This document shows positions 1 through 29,201 of a DNA stretch of 64,000 nt, piece by piece; the stretch's first letter is position 1, and every line of letters starts with the position of its first letter. The translations under genes and the position numbers were made by a program. Below the pieces are notes generated by a model that worked only from the letters and a program-made list of their open reading frames with translations, did no database searches and had not been told where the DNA came from. The DNA comes from Dysidea avara (lineage: Eukaryota > Porifera > Demospongiae > Dictyoceratida > Dysideidae), in NCBI RefSeq assembly GCF_963678975.1, contig NC_089273.1:27285073-27349072 (forward strand), in the 5' to 3' direction.

Positions 1-34
1 CACACACTACACTACACACACACACATATATATA
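1..34. repeat. CA/TA-rich microsatellite
   Basis: Simple repeat of CA and TA dinucleotides at the left edge. On the minus strand it lies directly after the splice donor of the fourth beta-spectrin coding exon, so it is intronic. Confidence 0.8.
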
Positions 35-37
35 CAC

Positions 38-3000
38 CTGAAAACGTAGAATTATAGTCCAGATGAGACCTAGGATGATTTTAGGGTTCCCATCAACAAT
101 ATCATGGTTACCAATATTTTCCAGTTGAACCTGTATTGGAATACACATGTATAATCATACCACAACTAAATGTGTAATAGACTGAGTACTGTAGCTTCAA
201 GTACACATGAACTATATATTCTTGTATACTCTATAGCACATGAACTATCTTCAAAAAAGAACAAATACTTACTATAAATGCATGCGCAGCTGCTACAAAA
301 TGTCTTGGAAAGCAGTAGTAAATACTAGCTAGCAGTATTTATAGAAAATAGACAACTTTTCCATGTTCCAATGTGTTTTTACTATATATAGGTAACACTT
401 TCACACTTAAGATCAAAGGAGCCGCCCGGGCTACATATGAAATGTAGACTGGGCTACAACTGGGCAGTGATTATATAGATGTTGATGCTGAAATCGATTG
501 TGGGGATCAATTAATACTCACGTGATTAGGATGCATGACTTGAATTTCGCCATGAAAACCACTCATACAGAGAGCGTTTCGTTATCCTCGCCATCCTACG
601 AGTTGAAAAACGTTGGTCTAAGGTGAGAACTAGTGCTATAGCCTATTCATTCTATCGTTTCCGCACGTTTTCAAATATGGACACACCCCATCACGAAGCT
701 ACCACTCTGCACAGAGCAACTACTCTACAAGCAAGCTTACCTGTCTAGGCCTTTAGTGAACTGTGTAGTTTTCCCATAAACGATTCAATAGCACTGATTA
801 AAACATTAAACTCGTGTAATGGAAATTCTCCGTGATATCTCTAGGATATGTCTGTTTATCATAACCAAGCGTAACCAGAACGTACTAGCTGCTGACCCAT
901 AATCGAAAATTTTAGGTATGCATATATAATACATCCAGTGGCTGCACTCATATTGGTTTGGGTGATTGATTACCCTGTACAGGTTATCAGCCTAATAAGT
1001 GTTACATATTAGCTGTAACATGGGCATTCAGGCTTTGCCTGATATGTATGCCCTCGGGCCTGCAGCCCTCAGGCATACATATCAGACAAAGCCCTCATGT
1101 CCATGTTACAACTATTACATATATATTATATCATATATCTTTCATGGCAATATTCAAAACAATAGCTGGATTAACACAACACGGCTAGTTTTTACACATT
1201 CGTGCCAGCAGTATTTACATATTAAGAGCAGTGTTTACTGTATGGCTACATACTGTATGTATGTAATTTACAAGCAGCTACATACTAAACAGGTACAGTT
1301 TCCACTGGTGCGCACATGTAAACACTTATTAAAATTTAAACTTGAAGGGATTATTGTTGGTCATGTCAAGTGTATTAAATGACCAGTAAACAAGGGACAG
1401 TGGGGTATTGTGAATCCTTTGATGTATAGTTCTAAAAGGTGTTAGGGACAACACAACAAACTGAAGCCAGTTATTTAAATACTGTGGTACACTTCAATGG
1501 TCTCACCACAAGTATTTAGTATCACATTTCTCACACACTCTGTACATGTTAGGTAATTGAACATAATAGACCATAACTAGTGAGGGCCAAACATAGGTAA
1601 ACAACTGCTTTAACATTCTGTCTATCATGCAATATGCTTGAGCTATTTCATTCCATGAAATGTCATGAAATCTTAAGCCATAGCAACTCTTCATGAGACC
1701 ACATCTGCATGTACAACTCATCAATGACATACGTAATCACGTATGAAGGTGCAATGAAATAATGCTAAGAAAAACATTCTCAAAACCTTATTAATGAGAT
1801 AATAAAGTATGTATGTAGACATATAGTACATAACAGTACAAGATGGAACCTTACCTTTTTATACTTCAAGAAATCCAATACTTTCTTTACATTCTCCATG
1901 TGATGGATCCTCATCTTACCCTTTGATAGCTTACCCTATATAACAAGTGGTGTACATTATACATGTATACATGTAACAATACATAATTTGACTTTAAACA
2001 AGTCTGTTATAGGCCTAGTGTACCTAACACACTTGTATATGGTGTACAGTCAACATCAATGTTATACACTTACTGGATTATCTCCAGATATCACTTCTAG
2101 TAGTTTCAATAACACACGTCCATCACGAAGGTCAACATAAAGGTCATCAAGTTTTGGCACTTGACCAGTGGCCTTGCGCAAGTGAGACTGTACCCATTTT
2201 GTGAATGTCTTCTTCTGAATCTTTTCATGCTCATCTGTAAGAGAAGAGGATTAAACAAGAAATATGGGATGGAAAGAGTGGCAACATTCTGTATTATATA
2301 TTACATGCAAGTTGTGACAATACTTTGTTTCATACAGATAGTAGCAAATTATCCTAAACATATTGTGCTCTTGACAGATAAGAGAATGAATGAAGGTAAA
2401 TGACACAGTGATTTAATTACAGTGGTATACATATTAATTTCACACCCAGAAGTTCTATACATGTATATCAACAATAAGGCTTATGCCCTCCCACACCTAA
2501 TTCTTACTACCCAAACTAAAGCCACTTATCTAGTAGTACTCAACAGGTATCCCTATATTAAACATGTACATAAGCTATGGCAATCCATTAGTATTCACAC
2601 CTGTTGAATTCCAATTGTAAACATTAAGGTGTTCATATTAATGGGGGTGGCTGTATCCGTAATTGTTAAAGGAACATTGCACAGGTTGCATACATGCATG
2701 CCCACACTTGGACACAAAAAATGTACGTATACGCATACACACAAGCAAATGCAAAGCAAATCAAGGCTTTTGGCTGCTGCTGGCATGGTCACATCAACCC
2801 AGTGAAGCAGTACTGGGACACCTGTGCACTACTCAAGTGCTAGGAGTCTGCACAGGTAAAACCTCCTGGAGCAGAACTAGTAACCCACAGGAGGCTGTAC
2901 CATGTCTCACAGGCGATGTAGGCACCAGAAGTACCACCTAGACCTTCACCTGCTATATGAGACAAGGACAATTTGCATTTGCTTCCCCAGTTTACCATTG

Positions 3001-3275
3001 ATGTTACACCAGGCCACCAGGTTCCCATTGTAACAGCTGGGAAGATTGGAGCAATGTGAGTAAAGTTTCTTACTAAATGAAACAACAACAATGTGTCAAG
3101 CCATTCAATTCAGAAAACAATCATAGGATTACTTATTGAGTAAGGGAATAAGAGTTTCTGTAGCTAAAAAGTTAGTTACCATATGTCATACACAATCACA
3201 CACATATTGACATCCTCACAGGAACTGCATGGTAAGTACTGTAACTATTTGCCATCACATCCTCTTTCACACACA

Positions 3276-3335
<60 letters not shown>

Positions 3336-3482
3336 CACACACATACACACACACACAAACAATAGGCCTAATGTACTATACAATTCATAACAATTTGTAA
3401 CTTCTAACATACCAGCTAACACTCTGATCTTAGTATGTTCAAACGAGGTCTCCAGTTCTGCTTGTTGCCACTTACTGGTCAT
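38..3482 (-). CDS. Beta-spectrin family protein, N-terminal part (4 coding exons, continues off the left edge)
   Basis: Beta-spectrins cross-link actin under the plasma membrane through two N-terminal calponin-homology (CH) domains. Four exons join in phase on the minus strand: 3413-3482 (start codon at 3482, 23 codons plus 1 nt), 2074-2234, 1855-1935 and 38-130, giving 135 residues. All junctions are GT-AG. The second exon reads [18 protein letters not shown], the actin-binding start of CH1, followed by [20 protein letters not shown]. The third has [18 protein letters not shown]. The fourth has [15 protein letters not shown] and [11 protein letters not shown], the end of CH1. LEN-G-HDIVDGN favours beta-spectrin over plakin or alpha-actinin. 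The leader before CH1 is short. CH2, the spectrin repeats and any PH domain would lie outside the window. TAG-TACGTAAATC before the ATG could be an acceptor, so an upstream 5'-UTR exon is likely. Confidence 0.88.
1012..1112. repeat. Long hairpin (fold-back repeat head)
   Basis: An imperfect palindrome of about 100 bp: GTAACATGGGCATTCAGGC is mirrored by the right arm ending CCATGTTAC, with loop-side sequence CCCTCGGGCCTGCAGCCCTC. It lies in the third beta-spectrin intron. Its architecture matches hairpins at 20856, 23880 and 38395, although stem sequences differ. Confidence 0.75.
2690..3063. repeat. Dispersed repeat, SINE-body-like
   Basis: This intronic stretch shares blocks with 39540-39840 in the same order (CTAGGAGTC-GCACAG, ACTAGTAACC, AGGAGGCTGTACCAT, CCCCAGTT, GGCCACCA-TTCCCATT, GACTGGAGCAATG-AAGTAAA). 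A piece also occurs inverted at 32620-32830. No tRNA-like head is visible here, so this copy looks truncated. Confidence 0.65.
3267..3358. repeat. (ACGC)n / (AC)n microsatellite
   Basis: About 15 tandem GCAC units flanked by CA runs, in the first beta-spectrin intron close to the exon 1 donor. It makes long low-complexity open frames (His/Thr/Arg or Cys/Val/Ala/Arg) that are not genes. Confidence 0.95.
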
Positions 3483-4069
3483 GATTTACGTACTACACAA
3501 TATAGCAATAAAACATCATATACATGTACACTGACCTACAGAGCTCACAATACATAACAAACCAATTGTTTCAAAATATTAATCATTTGGGACCAATATT
3601 AAGCACACTCGTGTACGTATACACAGACATGCTCTAGAGTGTACATATACACAGAATTGTTTATATAGTTAACACAGATATAGGAACAATAAATGTTACA
3701 TCAATAAGGCAATAAAAGTACACTTCAACTTGTTCAGACTAGTGTTACACCAATATGAGATTTTGCTGATATTCCGATAACCGATACTGGCTAATATTTT
3801 CAAGCCGATAAATGTAGCTGATCCATTACAGTACTGCGTATGCATCTTCCTGTAAATTTTACTAGAAATCTAATTATAAAGGATCAATTTAGCTTTTCTA
3901 ATAGTGCTACAAATATAGCTAACAGAAGTAAGGCCACAAAAATTTCTGGTTCCCTTCCTGGTCATATTTTTGCTGAATGAATTGTGCAATCACCATATAA
4001 TAGTAGCATGGGCCAGATCAAAGGAAAAGGTGTATTTTAAATTTCATACAGTACACTCTCAGCCGGCCA

Positions 4070-4650
4070 ACAGTGCTTCATCAACCACAAAGAGTGCTTT
4101 ATTGAACGAATAAAGCACTCTTTGCAGAGCAATAAAGCACAGTTGCCCACGTGTTCTAGTGCAGGCTAATAGCCTGCAAGGCTCACGCCAGTACGACTAA
4201 TCACCCAAGCCGGTGAAGGCTGATAACCTCGCCGCGCTGAGTGATCAATCACCCCAGCCAATACGAGTTCTACCACTGGATTGCTTTTATAGACATACCT
4301 AAATGCTTCGATGATGGGTGGGAGAAGGTAACGTTGCTATTACATTTGTTAATGTAAACAGACAAGTCCTGGAGATATCACGGAAATATTTCACCATGTG
4401 ACTCACAATAGAATCGATTGTGGGTTGCAAGCAAAACCTGCCAAGACGCAATGAACGTCTACCATGCCAAACTATAGTAAATACGCGTGAGTTACTTTGT
4501 TTGGTGAAGCTTCACGACTAGAAAGTTCCATAAATCATTTAAAGCATAGCCGCGAGTGCTATATGAAAAATAAAGTACGAGGCGTGCAGCCGAGATGCTA
4601 ATAAAGCACGAGCCGAAGGCTTTAACATATATATATATATATATATATCT
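4070..4650. repeat. Fold-back repeat with AATAAAGCACT hairpin and (AT)n tail
   Basis: It begins with AAAGAGTGCTTTATT and its inverse AATAAAGCACTCTTT. It continues through a segment with CGATTGTGGG and ends in another AATAAAGCACGAG block followed by (AT)n at 4622-4648. It appears to be a member of, or related to, the hairpin-headed family seen at 20.9, 23.9 and 38.4 kb. Confidence 0.6.
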
Positions 4651-7600
4651 GTTGAAAGGCTTTCATGTCTTGTAAACACTCTTTTCTCATAAAGATGCAC
4701 TAACTCTGTTTTCCCCTATAACACCATGTCAAATGTAGTGTACCACATCAAAAAGTTGCAAAAAAATTAAAATAAGCCTGGTCACCTGGGGAATTGGTAG
4801 GACCAGAAACATATAAATTTTTGCATGGTCTAATAACAATGTGCTGAGTGCAGGAGATGCATCGTTTGGTACACATGAATATGCTTTTCTAAATAAACAC
4901 ATATATCTGTATCCATTGTTTTCCCATCACAATAGCAATACCAGTATACATACATACATACATACCAAAAAACTCAGCCGATATATGGTTTTTCCGATAA
5001 TCGATCTGATTATTAGTGCAACACTAGTTCAGACCCCTTGGGTACACATGTATTCCAACATTTTGTACATATAAGATTCATATAGCAGCAGTACACGGTA
5101 TGACCTCAATAGCAATGTGGCTTTACTAAATAAGGCCATAATCACTTCCAACTTGTCATGACCTTATCAATACAGTGGCCACTTAGAAAGGTTTCAGTAC
5201 AGTGTAGTTCTGGTCCATGTCATAAAAATAATGAAGTCAGCTAAAATATATTATGGATTTAACAAGTGCTGATGAAGAGACATCTCAGATTCTATAAGAT
5301 CCATACAATATGGTAACTGTAGCAAGGTGGCCTTGATAAAGAGGTGGCTGCATTGTAAGTAAGTGAGGCTTGACTTTATCACAACTGTACAGTACATTTG
5401 ACTGACCTACTTACACACACATACAACTGAACAGGGTAAGATATCTGAAAGAGGATATGATGACAATTATCATGTAGTTCCTGTGAGGATGTCAGTGTGT
5501 CTGTATATGGGGGTTTATGGGAACTAACTTTTTAAATAAATAAATAAATTACAGCCTTGATGCTACTTCAACTGATTAGAAACAAATGGATCATATACAT
5601 TTAACATTATCACTGTGATAATGTACCACACACCTAAAGCTTGTATGTGTCAAGCCATTCAGAAAGCCATCATTAGACAAAGTACTGGCTTACTGCTTTT
5701 AGGCAAATTTCTAAGGAGCACACTTAGAAATTCTATCAAATAATGTACGTACACATTGTATTATCCAACTCAGTCACTAAACCAATGTTTTTAGAAACTG
5801 TTCAAGTAGGCATGACTTACAAGAAACATGACTACACTTTGTATACACCCCTGTAGTACGTACAACAATAATGTGTGGATAACAGACACTATCATATAAC
5901 CCCACGTACATATTATATTCTGAGAGAGAATGAAATAGAAAATACAGTATATAAGACGATATCAAAATTTATATGGCTACAAATACCGTATCCCTGACAA
6001 CCACCTACACCTAGTAACTGTATGGATGTCTGTTGACAACTGTAGAGATATGTATGCATGTAACTGAGATTCTAAAATTGGTTTGTAATAGCCACGTCTT
6101 TGTGTTCTATGCATCTGCCTATCTACACCTCAGTGAAATAGCAGTGTTGAGCTGGCTGCAAAACTAAGGAAATATGATAAATTTTATTGAACTTTACCAA
6201 CTTTGAACCAGCTGTTAAATGGTAGTTTAGTGAAATGAAAGAAGGTACACCATACAAAACAAAACTTCTGGTGAAGCACAATTACAGAAGCAACAAATAC
6301 ATCAGTACCTTCTCTGATCTTGTAGCAGTATTATCCCCGCTATCAACTAACATACGCACATTGTAGTGATTTTCAAGCAATTTTCGACAACTAGCCTAAT
6401 GACATACACGGAATTTATTGAAATATATAGGTCATAACGGCTCTGGAGTGCGTGTCTGTAGTATTTTTGAATACATTTTTATGTAGTTATATTTTACATG
6501 ACACCATGAACAGATGCATGTGTCCAGTAAAGCATGACACAAATACTTTGCTCTTCACACATCATAGCTATCAAATAAGGTATACAAAACCCTTCATAGC
6601 TGTGTAGCTTATCAAAAGGACACACAAGCTTAGCTTACACAAGCAGTAAATTTCCGCAGACACCAAGCTGTCTCCTTAACTACTAAACATGTATATGTAT
6701 GTGTTCCCGTTAGTTACAAATTGGGATACCTGTGACAGACACCACTAAGTACACTTATTTGACTTGCATGGTTTGCACTGACCAACTGCTACAATTCAGA
6801 TAGCTTTTATTAGTGTTATAAATGTTCTGCAGCACATCAGTGGATACAGTATTATATGTCCAAGTCCCACCTGATACATACATCTCTTATAGCATTTTAG
6901 TTAGTGCCAGCTAAACCACAACATTAGTCAGAAGCCTGCAATATAAATACCACCTGACTCACCACTACTAAACACTGTATAACACACAATAGTATCATAT
7001 TACTAGTAACCTTGTAGTTGTTAAACAGGTGACTAATACCATTATGTACCATTGTGTTGATTCACATGATTGCTACTACTTTTGATGTGTCCGTTTTTAG
7101 AGTTAAGCATTTCCATTTCGGTGTTACTGTATAAAGAAATCTACATCTGGCTGCACACCTTCAGACTTACCAAACTAGAAATTTTGAGTAGGAATTATGG
7201 TATATACAGTACACATAGACAGACATCACCAGACAGACAATATCATTCCAGCAGTACGTCAGCATATACGTCCAGGTACTGTACACACAGTACATCGTAG
7301 TATAACATTTTAATTTAAACGTTAGTACTTGCTAAATAAATGACAATACTGGTCAGAAGCCTGCAATATAATGACCGTACCTGACTCACCACTAGACAGT
7401 GTATAACACACAACAGTATCATATTACTAGTACCATTATGCTGGAGTGAAGAGTATTTCTGTTTTGGTATATTGCATGCTCATAAGAAATCTATATTTTT
7501 TAAATAATTTTTTTGAAAGAATTAAGTTTTAAAAAATGATCAAGGAAGGTCATCTATACCTGCAGCTACAGTTGATTTCGGGTTACTTGTGAATGCACGT

Positions 7601-7929
7601 GATTGCTCAAACACATGAGCTGTTTCCTTTTAAACCAAGCTCCTTTTAATAACTCAACTACATTTGCCCTCTTACATCATTAGACAATACAAGGATATAC
7701 TGGGATAGTTATTCAACACATTAAAGTGCTGCATGTAAACATTCATATGACCACGTTTGAAAATCACGTGTGCGAATTGTTCAATTGTATTCGCAAACAA
7801 CCTGAAATCTACTGTATACTAGAAGGCATTTAATCCCTACTTCAGCTTCCTAAGTTAAGCAGCGTTGGAAATACAGCACTAGACAGCCGGACAAGCAAAT
7901 AATTTGATATGTACAGAATCTATCGAGAA

Positions 7930-8388
7930 AAGAATCTACAGGCGCTTACATAAACCATCATAACTTACTGATACAACAATGTACGGAATTGAATCTTGGC
8001 TCAGTGTGTTCGCCATGAATTTGTGCATCCACCAAGGTATAGTTTTCCCCCAGGTATGCTTCTTTGTTCGAGAAGGAAGGCAATTCATTGAAAAACGATC
8101 GTCAGTAATTCTTTCGTCCCCGCAACGTAGCCAAGCGTCTGTAACTTTGGAATCTGTTTGTGTATGGAGATGAAACAAAGATTTTTGTACTCACTATGGA
8201 CAGGCGAACAAGATGATGCCCAGGATTTATCCATTGGCAGCTTAATTCGCCAACCAGCGAGGCGATAAAAACTTGCATAATTTTTTTTCTGAAGCTTGCA
8301 TTTTTACCCATAGTTTTTAAATGCATTTTATTACAAAAGTACTGTTGTGCGTATATCGATGGTTTTCCAAAATTCGGTCACATATACA
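7930..8388. repeat. Dispersed MITE-like repeat (partial)
   Basis: It contains CTACAGGCGCTTACAT and further blocks such as ACAAAGATTTT-CGAACTCC-TATG in diverged form, shared with 21950-22260, 49535-49860 and 38720-39010. Its right end reads TTCGGTCACATATAC, matching the terminal TGTGACC of the elements at 38525 and 40593. The left terminus was not found. Confidence 0.5.
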
Positions 8389-10966
8389 ATTCACACAAAA
8401 TTATGCCAACTACATGGTATGTAGAAAACTGTAGCTATAGCTACATAACAATAGTTCTTGAAAGCTTCGTTTTTTTCTTTGGTTTTTTTTTTTCATTCAA
8501 AACCTAAAACCGTCATTCATTTATGACTAATTGAAACACACTCCAACTATCAATTACTAAGACATGAAGTGGTCATTTCAATTTGCCTTTAGCTATGTTC
8601 CACCCTAGCCATGTTCACCATGTTACAAACAAAGAACAGTACAAGAAGTGCCTCTACCAGTCACTACAGAAAATACAAACAATTATCGTAACAGTCAAAA
8701 CTGAACCCACAAATAAACTTCAATGCGTAGTGGAGAAAGATATTGGATGCTAAGGAGGACAAATAACGTTGTAGCTGCAGTGTTTGGAGGAAATTAAAGG
8801 CGTGTCTTGGGCCTAAGCAATGCCAACTGTGAAGCAATCAAGTACATAGCTTTAACCATAGTGAAATTATCCCTCACTGAAGGCATCAGTCAGTAAAAGA
8901 TAAGCTACAAAATTTGTGGAAAGGTTTAGGTTCATGGTGAAAATATTTTTGGGTTTGATTATACCTAACCAAATACTGCCACCAACTTGTACGCTAAAAC
9001 AATACAATTTACATGTACCAACTTATAGTAATGTGCTGTTACAAGTGTGCTCACAAAATATGCTGCGTTGCAATTATGCACACTCAAACATGAGGACACC
9101 AGAATAACACAGACAAACTTAGGATGTTTAATCTTTAATCCATTAACGGCCACTGTCGCCATGTGACAGCATGGCATTATAACTCACGCATCGAATAAAC
9201 TTTAGCCTCGCTATAGCTTGTAAAACACGTTTCATAGCAAGATGTGCTAGTACTGAAATGGACATGCCCATAAAGGTCCCGTTTCTGGGTAAACCAGATC
9301 CTTCCCGGACTAGTGCATGTTTGTTATGCAATAGCGTAAAGTGTAACCTGTAACCTGTTATAATAGGCAAATTAAATTGTTCTTTGAATTAAAGAAAGTG
9401 TTATACATCAATGGAGACAGGTAAAGTCAACAGTCCGTTGCTTTATTCCAGACGTGGAATGGTGGACATGAGTGCAGGTACGCAACAGAAAAAATGGGAC
9501 AAATCACAAAGAAAATGGCTGTGGAATGGATCGCACTGCAAGTAAACTGTATAGAATAGTTCTTTGGAGTGTAATACACCTTAGTAAATAGCTAGTTGGG
9601 ATTCCACTGCTTATTCGGGCTGGTTTTTATCAAAGTTTTAGACTTTGTTGTTTGATAACTTCATGCGGTTACTGCTATGTAAACAAAAACAACACAGTCA
9701 TTTTATAGAGAGTATTTAGATATATGGTTATTAAGTACTTCTGTGTATTGGACGATTAGTATGATGTGATTCGGCAATTTGGCCAGGGGTCCCAGAGAAT
9801 TTGGCCGTCACTGGGTTTTAAATGTAAAACATTTAAAATCAGGACATGTTTTGCTGGTCCAAAGGTGTCAATCATTCCATACTATGCAGGATCACAGCTG
9901 GTTAGCCAATATTCCTAACTCACTTTTACTTTATACATAAAACTACAAGCCAATGAATGATACACGTACATAGTCTTATTCTCTACATGATTAACTGTAC
10001 CAGTACTTGGTAGCTTTTTGTATGTAAATCACTTTTGTAGACATTTACATGTACAGCTGTACACACATGCATACGATCTGTTCCCAATTGTCCATTACAA
10101 CATAAACTGGCCTGACAGTCAGGACACAAATAATTTTAAGTCTGTAGAGAACAGTGAAGCTGTTTACTGACGCTGCATGAGTAAGTAGTAAAACAAATAT
10201 AGTGAAAAGAAATAGAACCGACCAAAAAATTTGTGATTGGATTGGCAAAAATATGCATGCCAGCAAACAAAATATTATAAGTTAATTGACTCCTTTGTTT
10301 ACTCCTGATTAAGTTTCTCTTTATGTGGAAGGTTGCTTCACACTAACATGAGTAATCACATAAGGTTTTTTAATGTTCAAATATGGGTCAAATTCTGTGG
10401 TATCTTTTTGCAAATCAGGCTCGAAATCAGGTCACAATTTTCAACAAGTCAACAGTCAAAATCACAAATTGACCTTGACTAACTTTGCTTCGATGTAACC
10501 ATTTATTGGAGTGACATCCCATATGCAGTATTTAGTAACAAACAGGACTAGTGAACTATGGTAAGAGACACACGAGACCTATACCATTAGGCGTGGCCAG
10601 ATCCCGCCGCATCATTGGTGCAGACAGGCAGTGTGTCTAGCACCATTTACCACAATAATGCAGATCAATGAAGGCGCCTTTTGTATACACATTTAAAATT
10701 ATGTATACAACACCTGTAGGCACTTCAGAAACAAACTCGAAAACGACAGACACAACACAGACGCAACACAATGTAGAGAACTGTATCGTAAGGTCAAACA
10801 CTCCAAGTTCCAGCTCGTACAAAGGCATCACACGCCACTACACACAATATGTGTTGGTGTGGACAAATGGTACAAACCTTATTCAGTAGTAATCACAAAA
10901 CAGAACTCCTGGACACACGCCGTGCTTTAAACAACGTTGCGTTACGCCCCACTCCACTCAAATAGA

Positions 10967-10972
10967 CACGTG
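10967..10972. promoter_or_regulatory. CACGTG E-box next to a CRE-like half site
   Basis: CACGTGACATCACA lies about 720 bp upstream of the bHLH-PAS start codon and before a plausible untranslated first exon. bHLH proteins bind CACGTG, and HIF-type dimers bind the ACGTG core. CACGTG also occurs inside repeats elsewhere in this window, so this site is only a candidate. Confidence 0.25.
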
Positions 10973-11688
10973 ACATCACATGAAAAAATAGGGTGTGTTT
11001 CATCATCAGTCTAACCGCATAGCGTAATAAACAAGTTTTCCCGGACAAGAAATAGTGTGTTAAATTTGCTGATAGAGATCGCGTCGAACAGTGAGTTAAC
11101 TGTTTCTGTATGTTGTGTACTGTTGGCTATTGCTATTGGAGTGAGTTTTAGATTTGTGTGTGTGTAGCTAGCTATAGTATTTTGTGTGTTTGGTTGCGCA
11201 TTGTTTGACAGCGTTCGTGTGATCCTTAATAAATGTGAAAAACTCTAAGCGCTGTGTGCCTAGCACATCCGCTAATCTGCTTCAACTATTATAAGGCAGA
11301 ATCGTTAATGCTTTACAGTTCTTCATCGCTTGCTGACTGAATTAGATTTGTAATTTATCCTGTGAAGATGGTTGTTGTGGCAAAGTTTTTTGGATCATTA
11401 CAATTAAGGTCCTTGTTGATAATAAATTGGCTAGATAGGTGTTAACAATTCATCAACACAATTAGATGACAATGACTTGTAAGTTAATGTGCTTTAAAAG
11501 TTTGATTTTACAATAACAAATGTTTGTGATGAATAACCATGTTTCGGCAAGTGAAGTTAGACTTCTCACTGTTTCTATTTCATCTATATTATGATGTGCC
11601 TCACTAGATCGTTTATGACTTAATTGTGTTATTGTATATATCAGACATAGAATTACATTGTTGTGTTTTTCACAGGAGGTAACTAGCA

Positions 11689-27151
<15,463 letters not shown>

Positions 27152-27277
27152 TGTATTGAATTGTTTCATGAATCACTCACACGTAGATAATCGTGGTTAA
27201 AGTACACACCCTACATTGGCACTTGATAGATAGATTTCTATAATATGTAAAGCTACATTTTTACTTTTGTTTCTTGT

Positions 27278-27283
27278 ATTAAA
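27278..27283 (+). terminator. ATTAAA polyadenylation signal candidate, bHLH-PAS copy 1
   Basis: ATTAAA lies about 127 bp after the stop codon in a T-rich 3' UTR. It is a common variant of AATAAA. There is no better signal nearer the stop. Confidence 0.4.
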
Positions 27284-27310
27284 CCCTGCATTTTATTTTT
27301 GTATTATATT

Positions 27311-27556
27311 TTAGTTTAAAAATTCTATAAGTGTGTAATATGTACAGATCCTTATACTGTATAAATTGATATTAAAGGTAAAGTCTTCCTTGCCATTTTT
27401 TAAACAGTACTTGGAAATATCATTCCATGATTTGATGGTGGATGGTAAGGTGTTTTCATAGGTGTCAGCCTGGTTCTGAAGGATAGAATGGTACAATGAC
27501 AAAGTTGTTGCTGGTGCTACTGGCCAGCTGGAACACAAGGCTAGAGATATGGACAC
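27311..27556 (-). pseudogene. LINE reverse-transcriptase C-terminal remnant
   Basis: On the minus strand an 81-residue open frame contains NTLPSTIKSWNDISKYCLKN. This matches the pattern of the C-terminal end of non-LTR retrotransposon ORF2 (F/L-P-x-T-I-x-x-WN-x-L/I). No RT or endonuclease domain remains. A more decayed copy lies in the second locus at about 57840-58000, so the fragment predates the duplication. Confidence 0.5.
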
Positions 27557-28640
27557 CCTTGCACAGTTGTCCGGATGATTTCTACATGTATTTCTTTCAC
27601 TTTGGGTCTTTAAAGTTCCTTACTTAAGCTGTAGACTGTGACTCAGCAATTTCTGTTGATATATCAATTGCCCACCCACCCCCACTCATGGTGGCATGCC
27701 TGAGTTACAGATTCCATCATAAAATGTTGCTCAAAATGACTATATCGGTAGCTAGTTTGCTATAATTGTGTAGATTAAAAATTGGTTAAACACTGGTTGG
27801 CTGTATTCACTGTGAGACATTTTAAACTCGGCTTTTGGCCTTCCCAAGCTATACTGATTGAAATGTCTGAATACACATCATCTCACAATCTATTGATGTG
27901 TGCATATGTACATTGACAGTTTTCTTAATTACTAGGCCACATTTTTTGAGTGACTAGCTAATATCCTACATTAAAAGCCAACTCTGCATGTGCCTAATGT
28001 TATAACATTTGTTTGAATTTTATGTGTTCTGCTTCAAAGTTGGTATATCCAGTGATGTAGCTTTCCATACTTTCAGTGCAAATGATCGATGGTCAACATG
28101 TTAGCAAGAATTCATAATAATATTATATGTTATGAACTCTTGATGTTAGCTATTAATTTAAACATAAGCCAGTTGTGTGGAAATATAATTGTGATTATAA
28201 TGGAAAAAAGGCTGGATTACTTAATGTGCATAATGTTACTATGTGCATGTATGTGTATGTACTTGACATCACAGAAGCAAGAGCAATATATTCAAGTGGT
28301 CAGACCCAGAGTTTGGAAATAGGGGCGCACTAGGGTAGTAAATATAGGTCTGTGCCCCAGAAACTATAGGTAGGGATCAGTCTACCTAGCTATTTTTTTC
28401 TTCCAGCAAGTCTTTTAGCTTTCACCTTAACGTGACTGTTCTGTTGGAGTATCTCTATCTCAACAGTTGTGATTAAATGATTTCCGGTGTGACCCTTAAG
28501 GGTGCTCTGTACAGTTCGCTTATAATGGCTTCCCATGAAATTTAATTTGTTCTATAACTTACAAATGGTTTTAGCAAATGTTCTGTACTTTTTACTGGAT
28601 ATAATTAAGCTAACACTATAGTACACAGTTAGTCCAAACC
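27557..28640. other. Spacer without recognised features
   Basis: AT-rich sequence with short open frames only. I see no exon-like or repeat structure except one copy of the dispersed GACTGTTCTGTTGGAGTA motif near 28434. Confidence 0.4.
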
Positions 28641-28654
28641 CAACTGCTAAATTT

Positions 28655-29201
28655 GCTTTAGAACTTGAGTTACAGATTTTCCTTTTATACTAGAACTAGT
28701 TACATATAATTACATATTACTTGCAACTGAACTATTTAGTTACAGTTACATATTACCCATAAAATAAAGTAACTATAACAATATTACATATTATATTACT
28801 TTGTGTCCACAGCCTTAAGCTGTCACGTGTGAAATTACCACCTTATCACGTGACATGATTGCGTTGTTGGACAATGTGCAAATCTTGGTCATAAGTAAGA
28901 AGCTGGTGAATAAGCTTCATTCAGTAGGCTTCATTACATCATATGTTGTGGCTAGGCGTTACTCAGTGGATTACTAACGAGATTAGTAATTTCGCCGGTT
29001 AGCTAGTTGTAGTAATAATATTAGCTACGTAATATTAGATTCGATTCGTTACAGTAACTATAGTACTTTAATAGGTAACGCGTTAAATTTGTAAGTGAAG
29101 TAACTTGAGTTATATTACCTGTTTTTGTAGCATGTTTCGTTATATTACTTAGTTACCACAAAAGTAATAATATTACGTAACGCGTTACTCCCAACACTGG
29201 T
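28655..29201. mobile_element. hAT-like non-autonomous element, one clear terminus
   Basis: The right end reads GTAACGCGTTACTCCCAACACTG. Its reverse begins CAGTGTTGGGAGTAACGCG, a terminus I know from hAT-type repeats in many animals. The inside is packed with GTAAT/ATTAC motifs. The left terminus is not recognisable, so the start is approximate. Confidence 0.55.

Larger units (their letters stand above)
3483..11688. other. Intergenic region between divergent beta-spectrin and bHLH-PAS genes
   Basis: No convincing coding exon was found here. It holds fold-back repeats (4.07-4.65 kb), short microsatellites, a duplicated segment with CAGAAGCCTGCAATATAA at about 6.93 and 7.36 kb, and a dispersed repeat at 7.93-8.39 kb. 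Both flanking genes probably have untranslated first exons here. One candidate for the minus gene ends at a GTGAGT donor near 9187, and one for the plus gene ends at a GTGAGT donor near 11140. Neither can be proven from sequence alone. Confidence 0.6.

Noticed and set aside
1014..1382. 127-codon plus-strand frame
   Set aside because: Its start lies in a hairpin repeat inside a beta-spectrin intron, and its composition is not coding-like.
3183..3482. Low-complexity frames rich in His/Thr/Ala/Arg and Cys/Val/Ala/Arg
   Set aside because: They come from the (ACGC)n repeat; only the minus-strand 3413-3482 part is a real exon (beta-spectrin start).
9143..9370. 75-codon minus-strand frame with AG and GTGAGT borders
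   Set aside because: No recognisable domain and no in-frame link to beta-spectrin; at most a candidate untranslated exon.
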